Source of the DNA: Saposhnikovia divaricata | Taxonomy: Eukaryota > Streptophyta > Magnoliopsida > Apiales > Apiaceae | NCBI GenBank assembly: GCA_036435485.1 | Contig: CM071597.1 | Location: 142,659,647-142,723,646, forward strand | Length of the DNA stretch: 64,000 nt | Reading direction: 5' to 3' | In this document: piece by piece, positions 24,060 through 35,334 of the stretch | Layout of the letters: the number at the start of each line of letters is the position of its first letter | Position numbering within the stretch: the first letter of the stretch is position 1 | The notes under the pieces: generated by a model | What the model saw: the letters and a program-made list of their open reading frames with translations, nothing else | The model's database searches: none | Told to the model about the DNA's origin: nothing | Translations under genes and position numbers: made by a program

Positions 24060-25174
24060 TTTGTATACAGCTTCTTAAGTAGTTTAAGATTGTAGGATAT
24101 CACTATAACATAACGGTTCCATTATTTTAAAAACTAATATTTGATTATGTTATTATCATTAGAGATATTAGAATCTATTCAGTATATTATTCAAAAACAA
24201 TCAAGTACAATTATTTATCTATGACACTCATATATATTTAAAGTTAGATCATTTAAAGAGTTCCGGGGAAGACACCATGTTAAGTAACATTGATGTTTTG
24301 AATATTCTTTCTTTCTTATATTTTTTTCCTTTGGCCATACTTAATTTCTAATTGGATAAACTGTAAAGTATTTTATAAGACAATTTTGTATAAAGTCAAT
24401 TTCAATCACATAATAGAATAATGATATATTTTATTGTAGGATCTTAGGGTCTTTAACAGTACCATATGTATATGAAAATAAGATGGCATTTGTCAAAAAA
24501 TATGTGACAATGTACATAGTGAATGCCATCGCGCCATTGGATTATGGACCCTTAAACATCATGGCGTTTCCAGGGCAATGTGTCTCCACTTAAATCGTGG
24601 TAGCATCGTGGCGTAATAAGAATGCTTTATCTTTTTAGCGTAAAATATTGATAGTAATCTTCTATTAATTTAATCATAAGGATCAAAGATTTTAAACAAA
24701 AAAAATACTGTAATCTCAACTAAATCCTAGCAAATAATCATCGCAACGTATAAGACAAGTGGACCCTTAAACATCATGGCGTTTCCAGGGCAATGTGTCT
24801 CCACTTAAATCGTGGTAGCATCGTGGCGTAATAAGAATGCTTTATCTTTTTAGCGTAAAATATTGATAGTAATCTTCTATTAATTTAATCATAAGGATCA
24901 AAGATTTTAAACAAAAAAAATACTGTAATCTCAACTAAATCCTAGCAAATAATCATCGCAACGTATAAGACAAGGAATCCTACATCGGAGAATGTCATTT
25001 TTTTTCTTAAAAACAATAGGGAACCAGTGCCATGCATCCTTGATCTATACCATCTATCCTGGACTTTGGCTTTAATTGAACCTTAAAATGATTAAATCCC
25101 TGAATACCCCTGTGTGGGGGGCTCTGAGGATGTTAGGGCTTTGGCATCTCCCCAAATTTTATATTTCTCTTTGC
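24060..25174. repeat. Segmental duplication, copy 1
   Basis: Blocks in this stretch (ACAATCAAGTACA, GTTAGATCATT, AGTGAATGCCAT, the TGGACC...ATGGC block) recur in the same order at about 27,790-28,900. The copies have many differences, so the duplication is old. No coding function is visible. Confidence 0.75.
24545..24974. repeat. Exact 215-bp tandem duplication
   Basis: Two adjacent copies (24,545-24,759 and 24,760-24,974) look identical by eye. Other copies of the larger segment have this block once, so the doubling is local and recent, or an assembly error. Confidence 0.93.
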
Positions 25175-26274
25175 ATGGGTGATGAGGAATAGGATTGAAG
25201 ACTTTTTATATATGTTAATAATAGGTTTATTTGTATTTAGTTTAGAGAGAATTGAAATTATTTGTTTATATGTTTTATAAGTGGGATTATGAATTTATCA
25301 TATAAGTAATTTATTTATAATAAAGCCCAATTGTTACGGGCCTTAGTCCAATAGGTTCAATATTAGGGTTTAAATTTTCTATATAAGTGATGTAATCCCC
25401 CACATATTACTTAGCTTTGAATATACACCTTTCTTGGGAATAATATTTGATTGATTATTCTTGGGATTCGTATAATTCATTGCTTATTATCTGTTTTATT
25501 ATCGATTTAATATTGTGTCCTTCGCATCAGAGCCGAAACTTGGTTTTTGCTGTAAAAAAACGCATTCACTGTTCATAACTTTTACTGTTCACCAATTTAA
25601 TGTTCATCATTTTTCTCGTTGTTCACCGCTGCCATACACCACCACACACCACCAAATTACATCCGCTGTCATAACATACATCTCCGCGTACGAAAGCCTA
25701 ATTACAACCCGACCCGATCCATACAAAACCTAAATCCCCAATCACCTAAACCCTAACTCATCCTAGGCCCGTCACAAGTACAACCAGACCCAACCCGGTT
25801 GTAAACCCCTAATTCCCAAATCAAGTCCATTGGATCCTAGTAACCCGACAGTACAACCCAGTCCGTTGCTGTTAATCGATTCGGTTTTATTTAGCAGTTA
25901 TCAAATCAAATCAACAAGAAAGGAAGAAGTAGTAGATCTGGGCAGAAAATTTTCTATAGAGGGCTGCTGTATTGGATAATAAAGTGGTAACCCTAATCTC
26001 ATTCATTATATATTTTGTGAAACTGCTGTTAGGTATCTAAAAGTTTCTGAAAATTGTAAACTAGTCCCTGGAGTAGTAGAGAAGTTTGAGACAAGTCCCT
26101 AAAGCTTCTAGGAATTGCATAACAGTCTCTGGGCTTTCCAGACATTGTCAAATTTGTCCCTCAGCTTTAGAATTTTCATTGTCCAGTCCCTATAACTTCT
26201 AAATTCTTCTGACAATTCATGCCCTTAAATTCCTGGAAATCTGCCTCTTCTGAATTCTTCCACAATTTCATTAC

Positions 26275-26607
26275 TTGTTCGATGTTTTTAAGCAATGTCT
26301 GCTTACATCAAGCGTCAAATTGCTAGTGCGGACGATAGTATCTATTTTCTTGAACGTGATGATTTGTACTATGAATATTTGTCATCGTGAACGTTGGTTA
26401 CTTCAATATAAACTTATGTTGGGGGAGTTAGGAAATCAATATAATGAACTTAAAAAATTGGAAAAGAAGTACAAAATTGAGTTGGGTAAAGAAAGGTACA
26501 AACGTGCAAATGATAAACTAAAGAGGACTCTTGAGACTCTTACATCTCAAGTTAAACGTCTTGTAAATTTGGAGAATTCGAAAAAGGTCATCTATACCGT
26601 AAAATAG
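26275..26607 (+). CDS. Coiled-coil ORF in the non-autonomous LTR element
   Basis: A 110-codon frame ends at TAG 26,605-26,607. Its second half is rich in Lys, Glu and Leu with a heptad-like pattern (NQYNELKKLEKKYKIELGK), suggesting a coiled coil. It could be the relic of a gag-like protein carried by this family. No known domain is recognised and the ATG is arbitrary. Confidence 0.3.
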   Translation: MFDVFKQCLLTSSVKLLVRTIVSIFLNVMICTMNICHRERWLLQYKLMLGELGNQYNELKKLEKKYKIELGKERYKRANDKLKRTLETLTSQVKRLVNLENSKKVIYTVK

Positions 26608-26638
26608 ATTTTTGACGGAATGAAAAGGATGAAATTTA

Positions 26639-27013
26639 ATGGAAATTGAGCAGCATGTTGAAGAAGTTGCTACAGAGTATCCAATCGAGGAGGTTAAACA
26701 AGTTAAGGAAGATCCAACTGAGGAGGTTAAACAAGTCGAACATACAGAGGTTGCTATTGAGGAGCAAGTGGAAGAAACCAAGCCACAACCCGATTGCTTT
26801 CAAACTATTGAGGATCATAAAGTAATTAATGATATTATTGAGGTTGAGCATATCGACTTCGTTATTTAAGACTACTTGCCTAAGCCTCCTTCGCTTGTTA
26901 GTCAGTTTTCGAAGTTCTTTGCATTTAAGCCTTTCTTCTTCAAGTGGAAACACTTTTTCTTCGTTCCAGCTCATTCTTGCTTGGTTCTTGACTTCTACAA
27001 AACTCGTGGTTGA
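26639..27013 (+). pseudogene. Acidic-repeat ORF with basic/aromatic tail, stop-interrupted
   Basis: A frame from ATG 26,639 encodes repeated EEVKQVK-type glutamate-valine-rich units and stops at 26,867-26,869. The same frame stays open after the stop with a protein-like FSKFFAFKPFFFKWKHFFF segment up to TGA at 27,011-27,013. This suggests a longer ancestral internal ORF now broken. The function is unknown. Confidence 0.35.
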
Positions 27014-27439
27014 GTTTTCTCCAACAAGGGGAGAATGATGAGGAACAAGATTGAAGACTTTTTAAGTTTTTATATATGTTAATAATAGGTTTATTTGTAT
27101 TTAGTTTAGATAGAATTAAAATTATTTGTTTATATGTTTTATATGTGTGGTTATGAATTTATCATATAAGTAATTTATTAATAATAAAGCCCAATTGTTA
27201 CGGACCTTAGTCCATTAGGTTCAATATTAGGGTTTAAATCTTCTATGCAAGTGATGTAATCCCCCACATAATACTTAGCTTTGATTATACGCCTTTCTTG
27301 GGAATAATATTTGATTGATTATTCTTGGGATTCGTATAATTCATTGCTTATTATCTGTTTTATTATCGATTTAATATTCTGTCCTGCATCAATGGGGATG
27401 CATTCAGAGAGCAAGTCAGAATAGGCGACAATAGGTTAT

Positions 27440-29215
27440 ATGATTCTATGTTAAAAAAGAAGGAAATGAAGGAAAGGGGGGCAAATGAGGAGCACAACAT
27501 GACTATGAAGGATTTTTTGGGGAAAAAAGGAAGCAGAGCATAACAAATGAGCAACAACAGAGGCTGCTTCTGCAGTTGTTTTCCTGATCAATGGCTTCTT
27601 TCTCCTTTTCTTTATCTTACTTCTTACTTTGTACACATGTACGTAAAATACTGAAAGATGTTCCTTCACATCTACTACTTTCAAATAGCTTGAGTTCATG
27701 TAAAGTAAGAAAACTATGATCAGAGCATTCTTTCGTGCGAGATTGTTCTACAAGCCTACAAACCAGAGTTGGGTTTTCTTGGACAAAAGATAAAAAGTTA
27801 AATATTTCTGTGTGCTTCTTTTTAAATAATTTTGGATTGTATAGTATCATTATAACATGGTGGTTCAATTATTGTAATAAGAATTTTTTTGATTGTGTTG
27901 TTATTTTTAGAGATATTGATTAAATTCAATATACTATGTATAAACAATCAAGTACATTTGTTTTTGTATGATATTCATATAAATTTAAGGTTAGATCATT
28001 AAATGAATGCCGGAGCACTTTAAAGCTGTTCCTTGAAGAGGTCTAAAGTTCAACTTTTCCTAAATGGCACCATGTTAGGTAACGTTGGCCTTTTAAATAT
28101 TCTTTCTTTTTTGGGCCAGACATAATTACTAATTTCCAATTATTAAATTGTAATGTATTTTTTTAGACAGCTTTATCTAACCATTAAAATGATATATTTT
28201 ATTTTGTAGGATTTTAGGATCTTTCACAGAATCTTATATGTGTGGAGAACTAGGTTGATACCAAATAGCTATTTACTCCCACTGCTCCTCTTTGTAGGTC
28301 CTTTGAGTTTCTACACGTACAATAAGGTGGTCAAAATTAAATTTTCTTTAATTTTCTTCTTCTGAATAAAAAACATAGCTTTAATATTTTGATTTAAAAA
28401 AAAAGAAAGTGTTAAAGATATTGATGTTAACTATGTAGTCAAATTACTTTAATTTGTGTGCAAAAAGTCAATCAACCTATAAATAGGACCAGAGAGAGTA
28501 ATATATTAGCAACATATGTAAATGTAATCATATATCAAGAAATAAGGATATGCGTGTGCCCATAAATATGTGAAAATGCATATAGTGAATGCCATATCGC
28601 CGTACGGTCTATGGACCAATAAACACCATGGCTTCTCCAGGCTTTGTGGCCCTACTTACCAACATCGAGGTAGCATCGGCTAACAAGAATGTTTCATCTT
28701 ATTAATGTCAAATATTGACATTAATCTCCTACTAATTTTAACATAAGTACCGAAGATTTCAAGACAAAATATGAAGAACATTTTGGAAAATATCAATTTC
28801 ACTTAAAAACAGTAGGAACAGTGCCAACTTCTTTTGATTTGATTAATGCATCCTTGTTTTATACCATCTATCTTGGAGTTCACCTTTAACTGAACCTTAA
28901 AATGATTGAAAAGGTAGCAGATGAGGAGCAGAACATTACTATGAAGGATCTTTTGGGAAAAAGGAAGTAGTGCGTAACAGCTGAGCAGCAACAGAGGCAG
29001 GTGTTGCAGTTGCCTTCCTGCTCAATTGCTACTTTCTTCTTTTCTTTATCTCACTTTGTAGACTTGTACGTAAAATACTGAAAAATGTTTCAGGACATCT
29101 ACTACTTTCCATATAGTTCATGCTAAGTAAGAAGCATTAGGATAAGAGCATTCTTTCATGCGAGATTGTTCTACAAGCCTAAAAACCAGAGTTGGGTTTT
29201 CTTGGGAAAAAAATA
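27440..29215. repeat. Segmental duplication, copy 2 and partial copy 3
   Basis: The block at 27,440-27,790 (GAGGAGCACAACATGACTATGAAGG ... CAGAGTTGGGTTTTCTTGG in outline) recurs at about 28,915-29,210 with scattered differences, giving a tandem period near 1.45 kb. Its middle part matches copy 1 at 24,060. No gene was recognised in the unit. Confidence 0.8.
28276..28498. mobile_element. Stowaway/mariner-like MITE, second copy
   Basis: CTCCCACTGCTCCTC... and ...GGACCAGAGAGAG ends with TA flanks, related to the 17,225 element including the TTTCTACACGTA and TATGTAGTCAAA blocks. It is absent from segmental copy 1, so it inserted after that duplication or was lost there. Confidence 0.8.
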
Positions 29216-29897
29216 TAAAGGCAGTTCACTCAGAAAGGCCACATTTTTTAACAGCAATGTCTGTGCAATTGTAACACAGTAATATACATCCAAAACCACA
29301 GCAAGTGAAATACCTAGTGTCTACTAAGCCAATTACTTCATAGAATTAAAAATAAAGCAATAATTCAATATTTTGGCAGTCAGCAGACTCAGCACAGAAA
29401 AAAAACACCCAATAAATCATGCTTTCTTTCCCATAACGCAACCCTCACACTACCCCACATATCAACAGCAAAAAATGTGCATTTAGAAAAAAAAAAATCA
29501 TATGCACAATAGTATCATAAGAAATTCAAAACGAAGAGAAATTGACAATTCAAGAAAATTAGGGTTCTAATAAACCCTTTAGAACATAAAGCACCACTAA
29601 CTAATATATCTATATAAAAAAAAAAGGCAAATGCAGTTGGATCCCATGTATAACATCAAGAAAATTCAAGAAACATGTACACATAAAATTCACATATATA
29701 TAAAGAGAAAGAGTGTGTGTACCGATTGTTGAAAGCCATGGTAAGAGTTTGAAAGAGAGCTAACCTTGTGAAGAATTCAACTAGTAGACTAGAATCAATA
29801 TTATAACGCCCAGCCTATGCATTTATTACATACACACACTTGTATTACAGTATTATTACTACCATGACTAAAAAAACATAAGAAAAAAAAAACTGTT
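29216..29897. other. Intergenic stretch
   Basis: I see poly-A runs and no coding signal or assigned repeat in this stretch. Confidence 0.4.
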
Positions 29898-29998
29898 ATG
29901 GGAGCATCTCCAACAATCTCTTAGCATTTTCAAGAATGCATTAGTTCACTCATAAATATATTATAAATAATTTAGTTAGTTATCAAGTTATTACATTA
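29898..29998. mobile_element. Left part of a split Tourist-like MITE
   Basis: It begins GGAGCATCTCCAACAATCTCTTAG and follows the intact MITE at 20,600 as far as AAGTTATTACATT, then stops matching at about 29,998. The continuation appears at 36,933. Confidence 0.75.
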
Positions 29999-30189
29999 AC
30001 TAGCAATATGGCTTCGCACACGGAAAACTTAATTTATTTATCCAATTAACTAATGATTAAAAAAAAAGCATGAAAGTTATATGAAAAAGATTATCAAAAA
30101 AACTTGCAACATTGAATAAGTCATCGACATCAACATATACTTATTTACACCATATATTTACATCATTGTTCAGTATAATTAAGTTGTAT

Positions 30190-30267
30190 CCAAGCGCGAT
30201 GAGATAACTCAAGTGGTAAGAGTTTATCTCGTCCCAGGGTCATGGGTTCGATTTTCAAAAAAAAAAA
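30190..30267 (+). mobile_element. tRNA-derived SINE-like head
   Basis: A box A-like TAACTCAAGTGGTAAGAG and a box B-like GGGTTCGATTTT are spaced as in a polymerase III promoter, followed by an A11 run. The sequence resembles plant SINE heads. The body and a target duplication are not evident, so it is a fragment. Confidence 0.6.
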
Positions 30268-30615
30268 GTTGTCCTTTTAACGCATCTCTAGTATCAGCTT
30301 ATGATAAAATCAGAAGGCCATTTCTTTGTCACACGAAGTTTGATCCTTCATTTTATTCGGGTCACTAACAATAATTGATCAAACATATTTATTATTCGTA
30401 ATGTGTGGAGAAGGAATATTAATTTGATACCATATCTTGTTTGATTATTAAATTTGATATTCATGCTAAATGAAATCAATGAATTAAGGGACATTTAAAC
30501 AAAAATATTCTAAGAAATATAGAGGATCTTGTTTTTTAAATGATTTTAGGAATTATAATGATGTTCAGTTTGATTTAATTTGTTTTATAAAGGAAAAATA
30601 TACAAAATTCAGTGA

Positions 30616-30663
<48 letters not shown>

Positions 30664-31559
30664 CTTTATTATTTATTATGTATGTATGAATTAGATATTT
30701 AATGATATAATATATAATAAATAATTAATTATATCAAATTTTACCTAAATCGATATACTATTCTATCTAAAGAAATAAAGCTCGTCCTCAAGCCCTCGGC
30801 TGGGGTCGGCCAGGTCTTTCCCTGTCGTTCTATTGTTTATCTCATCATTTCTCGTTCATGTGGGTAGCAAGTTTTTAAAGAACATGATATAAAATTTAAG
30901 ATGTACCATTAATATTTATACAATACAGTTATCTTGCTAATTTATTATATTTTATACTCACACAATATAAACAATAATTAAAATGTTATCAAAAATTATC
31001 TTGCTAAGTTACGATCGATTAACAAAAATTTAGAAATAGTTTAAACAAAAAGATTATAAGAAATACACATGATCTTGTTGTTAGATGATTTTAGAAATTA
31101 TAATGTTATAATGATATTCTATTTTGTATTATTTGTTTTATATAAAATTAGCCATAAAATACATGATTATGTATTTTACATAATCAATTTTTAAGGAAAT
31201 GATTATTAATAATTGATTACAATTTTACATAAATCAAAGTTTAAGTTATGATTGATATTAATTGATTGTAATTTACGAATTACAATTATCATGCTGGGAA
31301 TTTTGTCCGCGCGCTCTAAAAATAATAATTTTTTTAAATATGAATTTAAAGATTAATGTTTATTATTGTTATTCACAATATTAACCTCGTCCAATGTATA
31401 GTAATATTATCAATGATAACTTAAGGTACACATGCAATTAAAAATTACAAAAAATAGTTTAACAAAACATTTTAATTTAAATTTAAAAGAAATGAAAAAA
31501 AATTATGTTAAATTGTAATCATATTTTTAATCGATGTCAAAAGTATCAAATAAAAACAA
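30268..31559. other. AT-rich stretch of the large insert
   Basis: I see only the AT microsatellite at 30,619 and one GC-richer island near 30,780-30,830 (CTCGGCTGGGGTCGG). No coding signal. Confidence 0.4.
30619..30662. repeat. (AT)n microsatellite
   Basis: 44 bp of AT dinucleotides. Confidence 0.97.
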
Positions 31560-31762
31560 TATCATAAATGTATAAAAAATTATAAAAAGATAGCATATTG
31601 GATATTTCAATAATCACATAAATGTATACAAAAATTTATATAAGATTCCGTTCAAAGTTTCTCGTTGTCGCCTAACTGTGACTTCTCGCATTTTAAACAT
31701 TTTAAAACTGAAAATTAAAATTAAAAGATAAAAATTCAATTATGAAAATGTATTTTAAGATA

Positions 31763-32251
31763 GGGTTCTTTTGATAAATAAATAGGAAAAAGTAAATTTT
31801 TGCACATTTACTTTTGTTAAGAATAGCTATTTGCAATTTTACTAACTAAGTTTCAAAATTGCAAAAACACTAACCCTAACCCTAGCCCCCATCCCCCTCT
31901 TTCTTTGGCAGGCGGCGGTTGTACTTTTTATTTATTTATTTTTTTAAGGTGGGGTGCTATTTTGGTTCATTTGGATTGCAAGGCCCCGCAGGGGCATATT
32001 CAACTGAATGCAACCACATTCAACTGAATTCAACTACATTCAACTCCTTTTTTTTTTAAGGTGGGGATATTTTTGTGGATTTGGTTTGCAAGGCCCCGTA
32101 GGGGCATATTCAACTGAATGCAACCACATGCAACTAATTGCAACTAAATGCAACCACATGCAACTAATTGCAACTAAATGCAACCACATGCAATTAAATT
32201 TCTGATTTTAAGTTCCATTTGTCATTTATCTTTTTCGACCTCATTTTTGAA

Positions 32252-32309
<58 letters not shown>

Positions 32310-33044
32310 TGGGTGATATTTTGGTGGATTTAGGTTGCATGGCCCCGCAGGGGCATATTCAACTAAATTTGCAACTAAATGCAACCATATGCAACTAAAT
32401 TTCTGATTTCATGTTCCATTTTTCAGTTGTCATTTTCGACCTCATTTTTGGACTCTATATATATATATATATAAATGAGGTCGAAAATGACAACTGAAAA
32501 ATGGAACATGAAATCAGCAACTGAATGCAACCATATGCAACTAAATTTCTGATTTCAGTTGCATTCAGTTGAATATTGCCCCTGGCGGGGCCTTGCAACC
32601 CAAATCCACCAAAATCACCCCACCTTAAAAAAAAAAGTTGAATGTGGTTGCATTTGGTTGTATATTGCCCCTGGCGGGGCCTTGCAACCCAAATCCACCA
32701 AAATCACCCCACCTAAAAAAAAAATTGAATGTGGTTGCATTTGGTTGTATATTGCCCCTGGCGGGGCCTTGCAACCCAAATCCACCAAAATCACCCCACC
32801 TTAAAAAAAAGAAAGTTGAATGTGGTTGCATTTGGTTGAATGTGGTTGCATTCAAAAAAAAGTACAAACGCCGCCTGGTTTTGAAAGGATAAAGGGTAGA
32901 GGGGAAAGGGGGGAGGGTTAGGGTTAGGGTTAGGGTCGGTATTTTTGCAATTTTGAAACTTAGGTTGGTAAAATTGCAATTAATTCAAGGAGATGGTATT
33001 TTTGCAAATAGAAACTTTAAATCTAGTATTCTTGGTAAATTTCC
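31763..33044. mobile_element. Mutator-like foldback element, 1,282 bp
   Basis: The flanks are an exact 9-bp duplication TTTAAGATA (31,754-31,762 and 33,045-33,053), the size made by Mutator-family transposases. The two halves are inverted relatives: left CTAAGTTTCAAAATTGCAAAAACACTAACCC is mirrored by right GGGTTAGGGT...TTTTGCAATTTTGAAACTTAG. Each arm contains three modules of a GGTGGGG, TTGCAAGGCCCCGC, ATTCAACTGAATGCAACC type. The centre is a perfect hairpin. No transposase is encoded. The outermost left 40 bases pair poorly, so that end may be modified. Confidence 0.82.
32404..32516. repeat. Perfect 44-nt inverted repeat at the foldback centre
   Basis: Positions 32,404-32,447 and 32,473-32,516 are exact reverse complements around a 25-nt loop made largely of AT repeats. 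On a single strand this is a very stable hairpin. Confidence 0.97.
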
Positions 33045-33774
33045 TTTAAGATATTTCATGACGGCATAAATGTATATAATAAGTTTATATAAAGATTTGG
33101 TTTAAGTTTTCTCGTCATCGTCCTTAATTTAGATATTGTAACTAAAAAACTCAAATCGATTATAAGAAGGTATCATATTTCATATTCCATTAATTGCATA
33201 GATGTCTATAATAAAAAAATTATAAATTCAGTTCAAGGCTTCTCGCCATCGCCAAACGGCGATGGCTCGCAATTTAGATATTGTAAAATTAAAAAATTGC
33301 AACAAAATATAAACATTGATTATGAAAAGGTATCATATCTCATATTCCACTAATTGCATAGATGTTTATAAAAAAAATTATAAATTTAGTTAAAGATTTC
33401 TCCCCCGTCTCTTAACAACGAATACTTGCAATTTAAATATTGTAATATTAAAAATTTTAACTAAAAAATATCAATCAATTATGAAAATTTATAATATCTC
33501 ATATTTCACTAACTCCAACAATGTATATAAAAAAGTACAACTTCAGCTCTAGGTTTCTCTTTAGAATTTCAATTTCAAAATTTAGTTATTTATATTCCTT
33601 AAATTTGAAAATTCTAAAAATCCAATTAGAAAATTTGGCCAAAAAAATCTATTTGATCCTAAAAATACGTTTAAATTTAAGATTTTGAAATAGTCAAAAA
33701 GGAGATTTTTTTTTTTTTAAAAAATGAAAGATAGATATATGAATAATTAATGCTAATTGATATATACTATATGA

Positions 33775-34560
33775 ATGGATTATAGTTTCCATAAATGAGT
33801 GATTATAAATTTAAAATTATTTGCAAAATATATGGGAGGGAATTGAAAAGAGAAAATCAAGCAAGATTTCGAATTAATTGGGAAGATTAATGTGTATTAA
33901 ATAAGTAATTTGAATTTCAAAAACGTATTAAATGAAAAGATAATGTTGACTTGATTATTGATTATTAAAAATTGATCATAATATGATAAGAGAAAATCAT
34001 GCAAGATTTTAAATTAATTGGGAAAATTATGAATTAAATAAGTAGTTTGAATTTCAAATTCTTATTACATATTAAATGAAAAGATTGCGTCGACTTGATT
34101 ATAGATAATTGAAAATGGATCATAATATGATAAGAGAAAATCAAGCAAGATTTTGATATAATTGGGAAGATTATGTATTAAATAAGTACTTTGAATTTCA
34201 AATTCTTATTATGTATTAAATGAAAATATTGTGTTGACTTGATTATAAATAACTGAAAATAGATCATAATATGGATAATCCGTGAATATTGTGAATTACA
34301 ATGGAATACATTACATATAGAACATTGAGCAACATTTTGAATGAGTCATATTTCCATAAATGAGTAATTATGAATTCAAAAATATTTAAAAAATATTTGG
34401 GAGGAAACTTATAAGAGAAAATGAAGCAAAATTTTGAATTAAATGGAAAGATTGTGTATTAAATAAGTAATTTGAATTTCAAATTTTATAATGAATTAAA
34501 TAGAAAAATTGTCTTGAGTTAATCACAAATAATTGAAAATAGGTCATATTATGGATAGTC
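33775..34560. repeat. About 141-bp tandem array
   Basis: Units marked by AGAGAAAATCAAGCAAG start at 33,849, 33,990, 34,133 and 34,414 (the last after a double interval). Further blocks AATTTCAAATTCTTATTA and ATGGATCATAATATG recur in each. Confidence 0.85.
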
Positions 34561-34565
34561 CATGG

Positions 34566-35190
34566 AAAATTAAAAGAATCCAAGTACAAATGATTCGCTT
34601 ACAGTTTCGTTATGAAGTAGGAGAAATAGGACTAAGCGGAATTCTCTTACGACCTGTTTTACAATTAAGCAAATGTCTAGATTCAAAATATAACGTAACC
34701 AACATATAAACCATGTTTGGTTGTGAAAACTTAACACAAAAATAGATTTGATTATCATGTCTTAGGAAACATATTGCAATAAATAAGCCAACGTCTCAAT
34801 CTCGAAGATAATAATGGCTTGATGCCAAGAAGCAATTAAGTTCAAGAAAAACCAAAGAAAAAATTAGTCAATGCTTCAAATCCTTAAATTATGCAATGCA
34901 GTTTCAGAGATGACGAAACTGACCAAAAGATTCAAATTTGTGAAAGGACCATACAATATATGGATTTGAGATGTATAACAATTAATAAGATGTCCCAGAA
35001 AAAATGCATCAGGAAATGCAAGTTTTTGAAACATAAAAAAGCAAAAGAATCCAAGTACAAATGCTTCGCTTACAGTTTCGTTCTAAAGTAGGAAAAACAG
35101 AACCAAGCGGAATCCTCTTACGACCTATTTCACGATTAAGCAAATGTCTAGATTCAAAATACAATAGAACTAACATATAAACAAAAAATT
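34566..35190. repeat. Two-copy repeat about 470 bp apart
   Basis: Blocks at 34,574-34,720 and 35,047-35,185 share AATCCAAGTACAAATG, TCGCTTACAGTTTCGTT, AAGCGGAAT and AAGCAAATGTCTAGATTC. No coding function is evident. Confidence 0.8.
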
Positions 35191-35334
35191 TGTGTACCTG
35201 TTTTATCGATTACAGTGCAGAGTTTGAGGTGTAGAATATTGTAGATGGAAAAAGGACCATTTATAGATGGTATATTGGAAGATATGATGGATTAATTCGA
35301 TGAAGCGTGATGATAGTGTGAATTGCATATACAG

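Larger units (their letters stand above)
25180..27391 (+). mobile_element. Non-autonomous LTR retrotransposon, 2,212 bp
   Basis: Direct LTRs at 25,180-25,529 (350 bp) and 27,036-27,391 (356 bp) both begin TGATGAGGAA and end GCATCA. The element is flanked by ATGGG (25,175-25,179 and 27,392-27,396). The purine tract ACAAGGGGAGAA precedes the 3' LTR. The first internal bases (GAGCC) with the LTR end recreate an ATCAGAGC-like primer site. The internal 1.5 kb encodes no protease, reverse transcriptase or integrase, so it depends on another element. The LTRs differ at many positions, indicating moderate age. Confidence 0.92.
31560..33560. repeat. Degenerate 130-160-bp tandem array, split by a Mutator-like element
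   Basis: Units are recognised by CATAAATGTATA or CATAGATGTNTATAA, then TTCTCG and AATTTAGATATTGTAA blocks. Unit starts are near 31,563, 31,617, 33,066, 33,196, 33,357 and 33,519. The array is interrupted by the foldback element at 31,763-33,044. Confidence 0.72.

Noticed and set aside
26829..27038. Overlapping ORF on the plus strand of the LTR element
   Set aside because: Shadow of the acidic-repeat frame and its in-frame continuation.
30202..30254. Functional tRNA gene
   Set aside because: Only box A and box B-like motifs are present; no acceptor stem pairing was found and an A-run follows, so a SINE head is more likely.
32917..32937. GGGTTAGGGTTAGGGTTAGGG run as an interstitial telomere
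   Set aside because: The plant telomere unit is TTTAGGG, only about three units are present, and the same motif is mirrored in the other arm of the foldback element.
32559..32979. ORFs of 60-84 codons on both strands of the foldback element
   Set aside because: They read through the repeated GGCCCCGC modules on both strands; no protein-like features.
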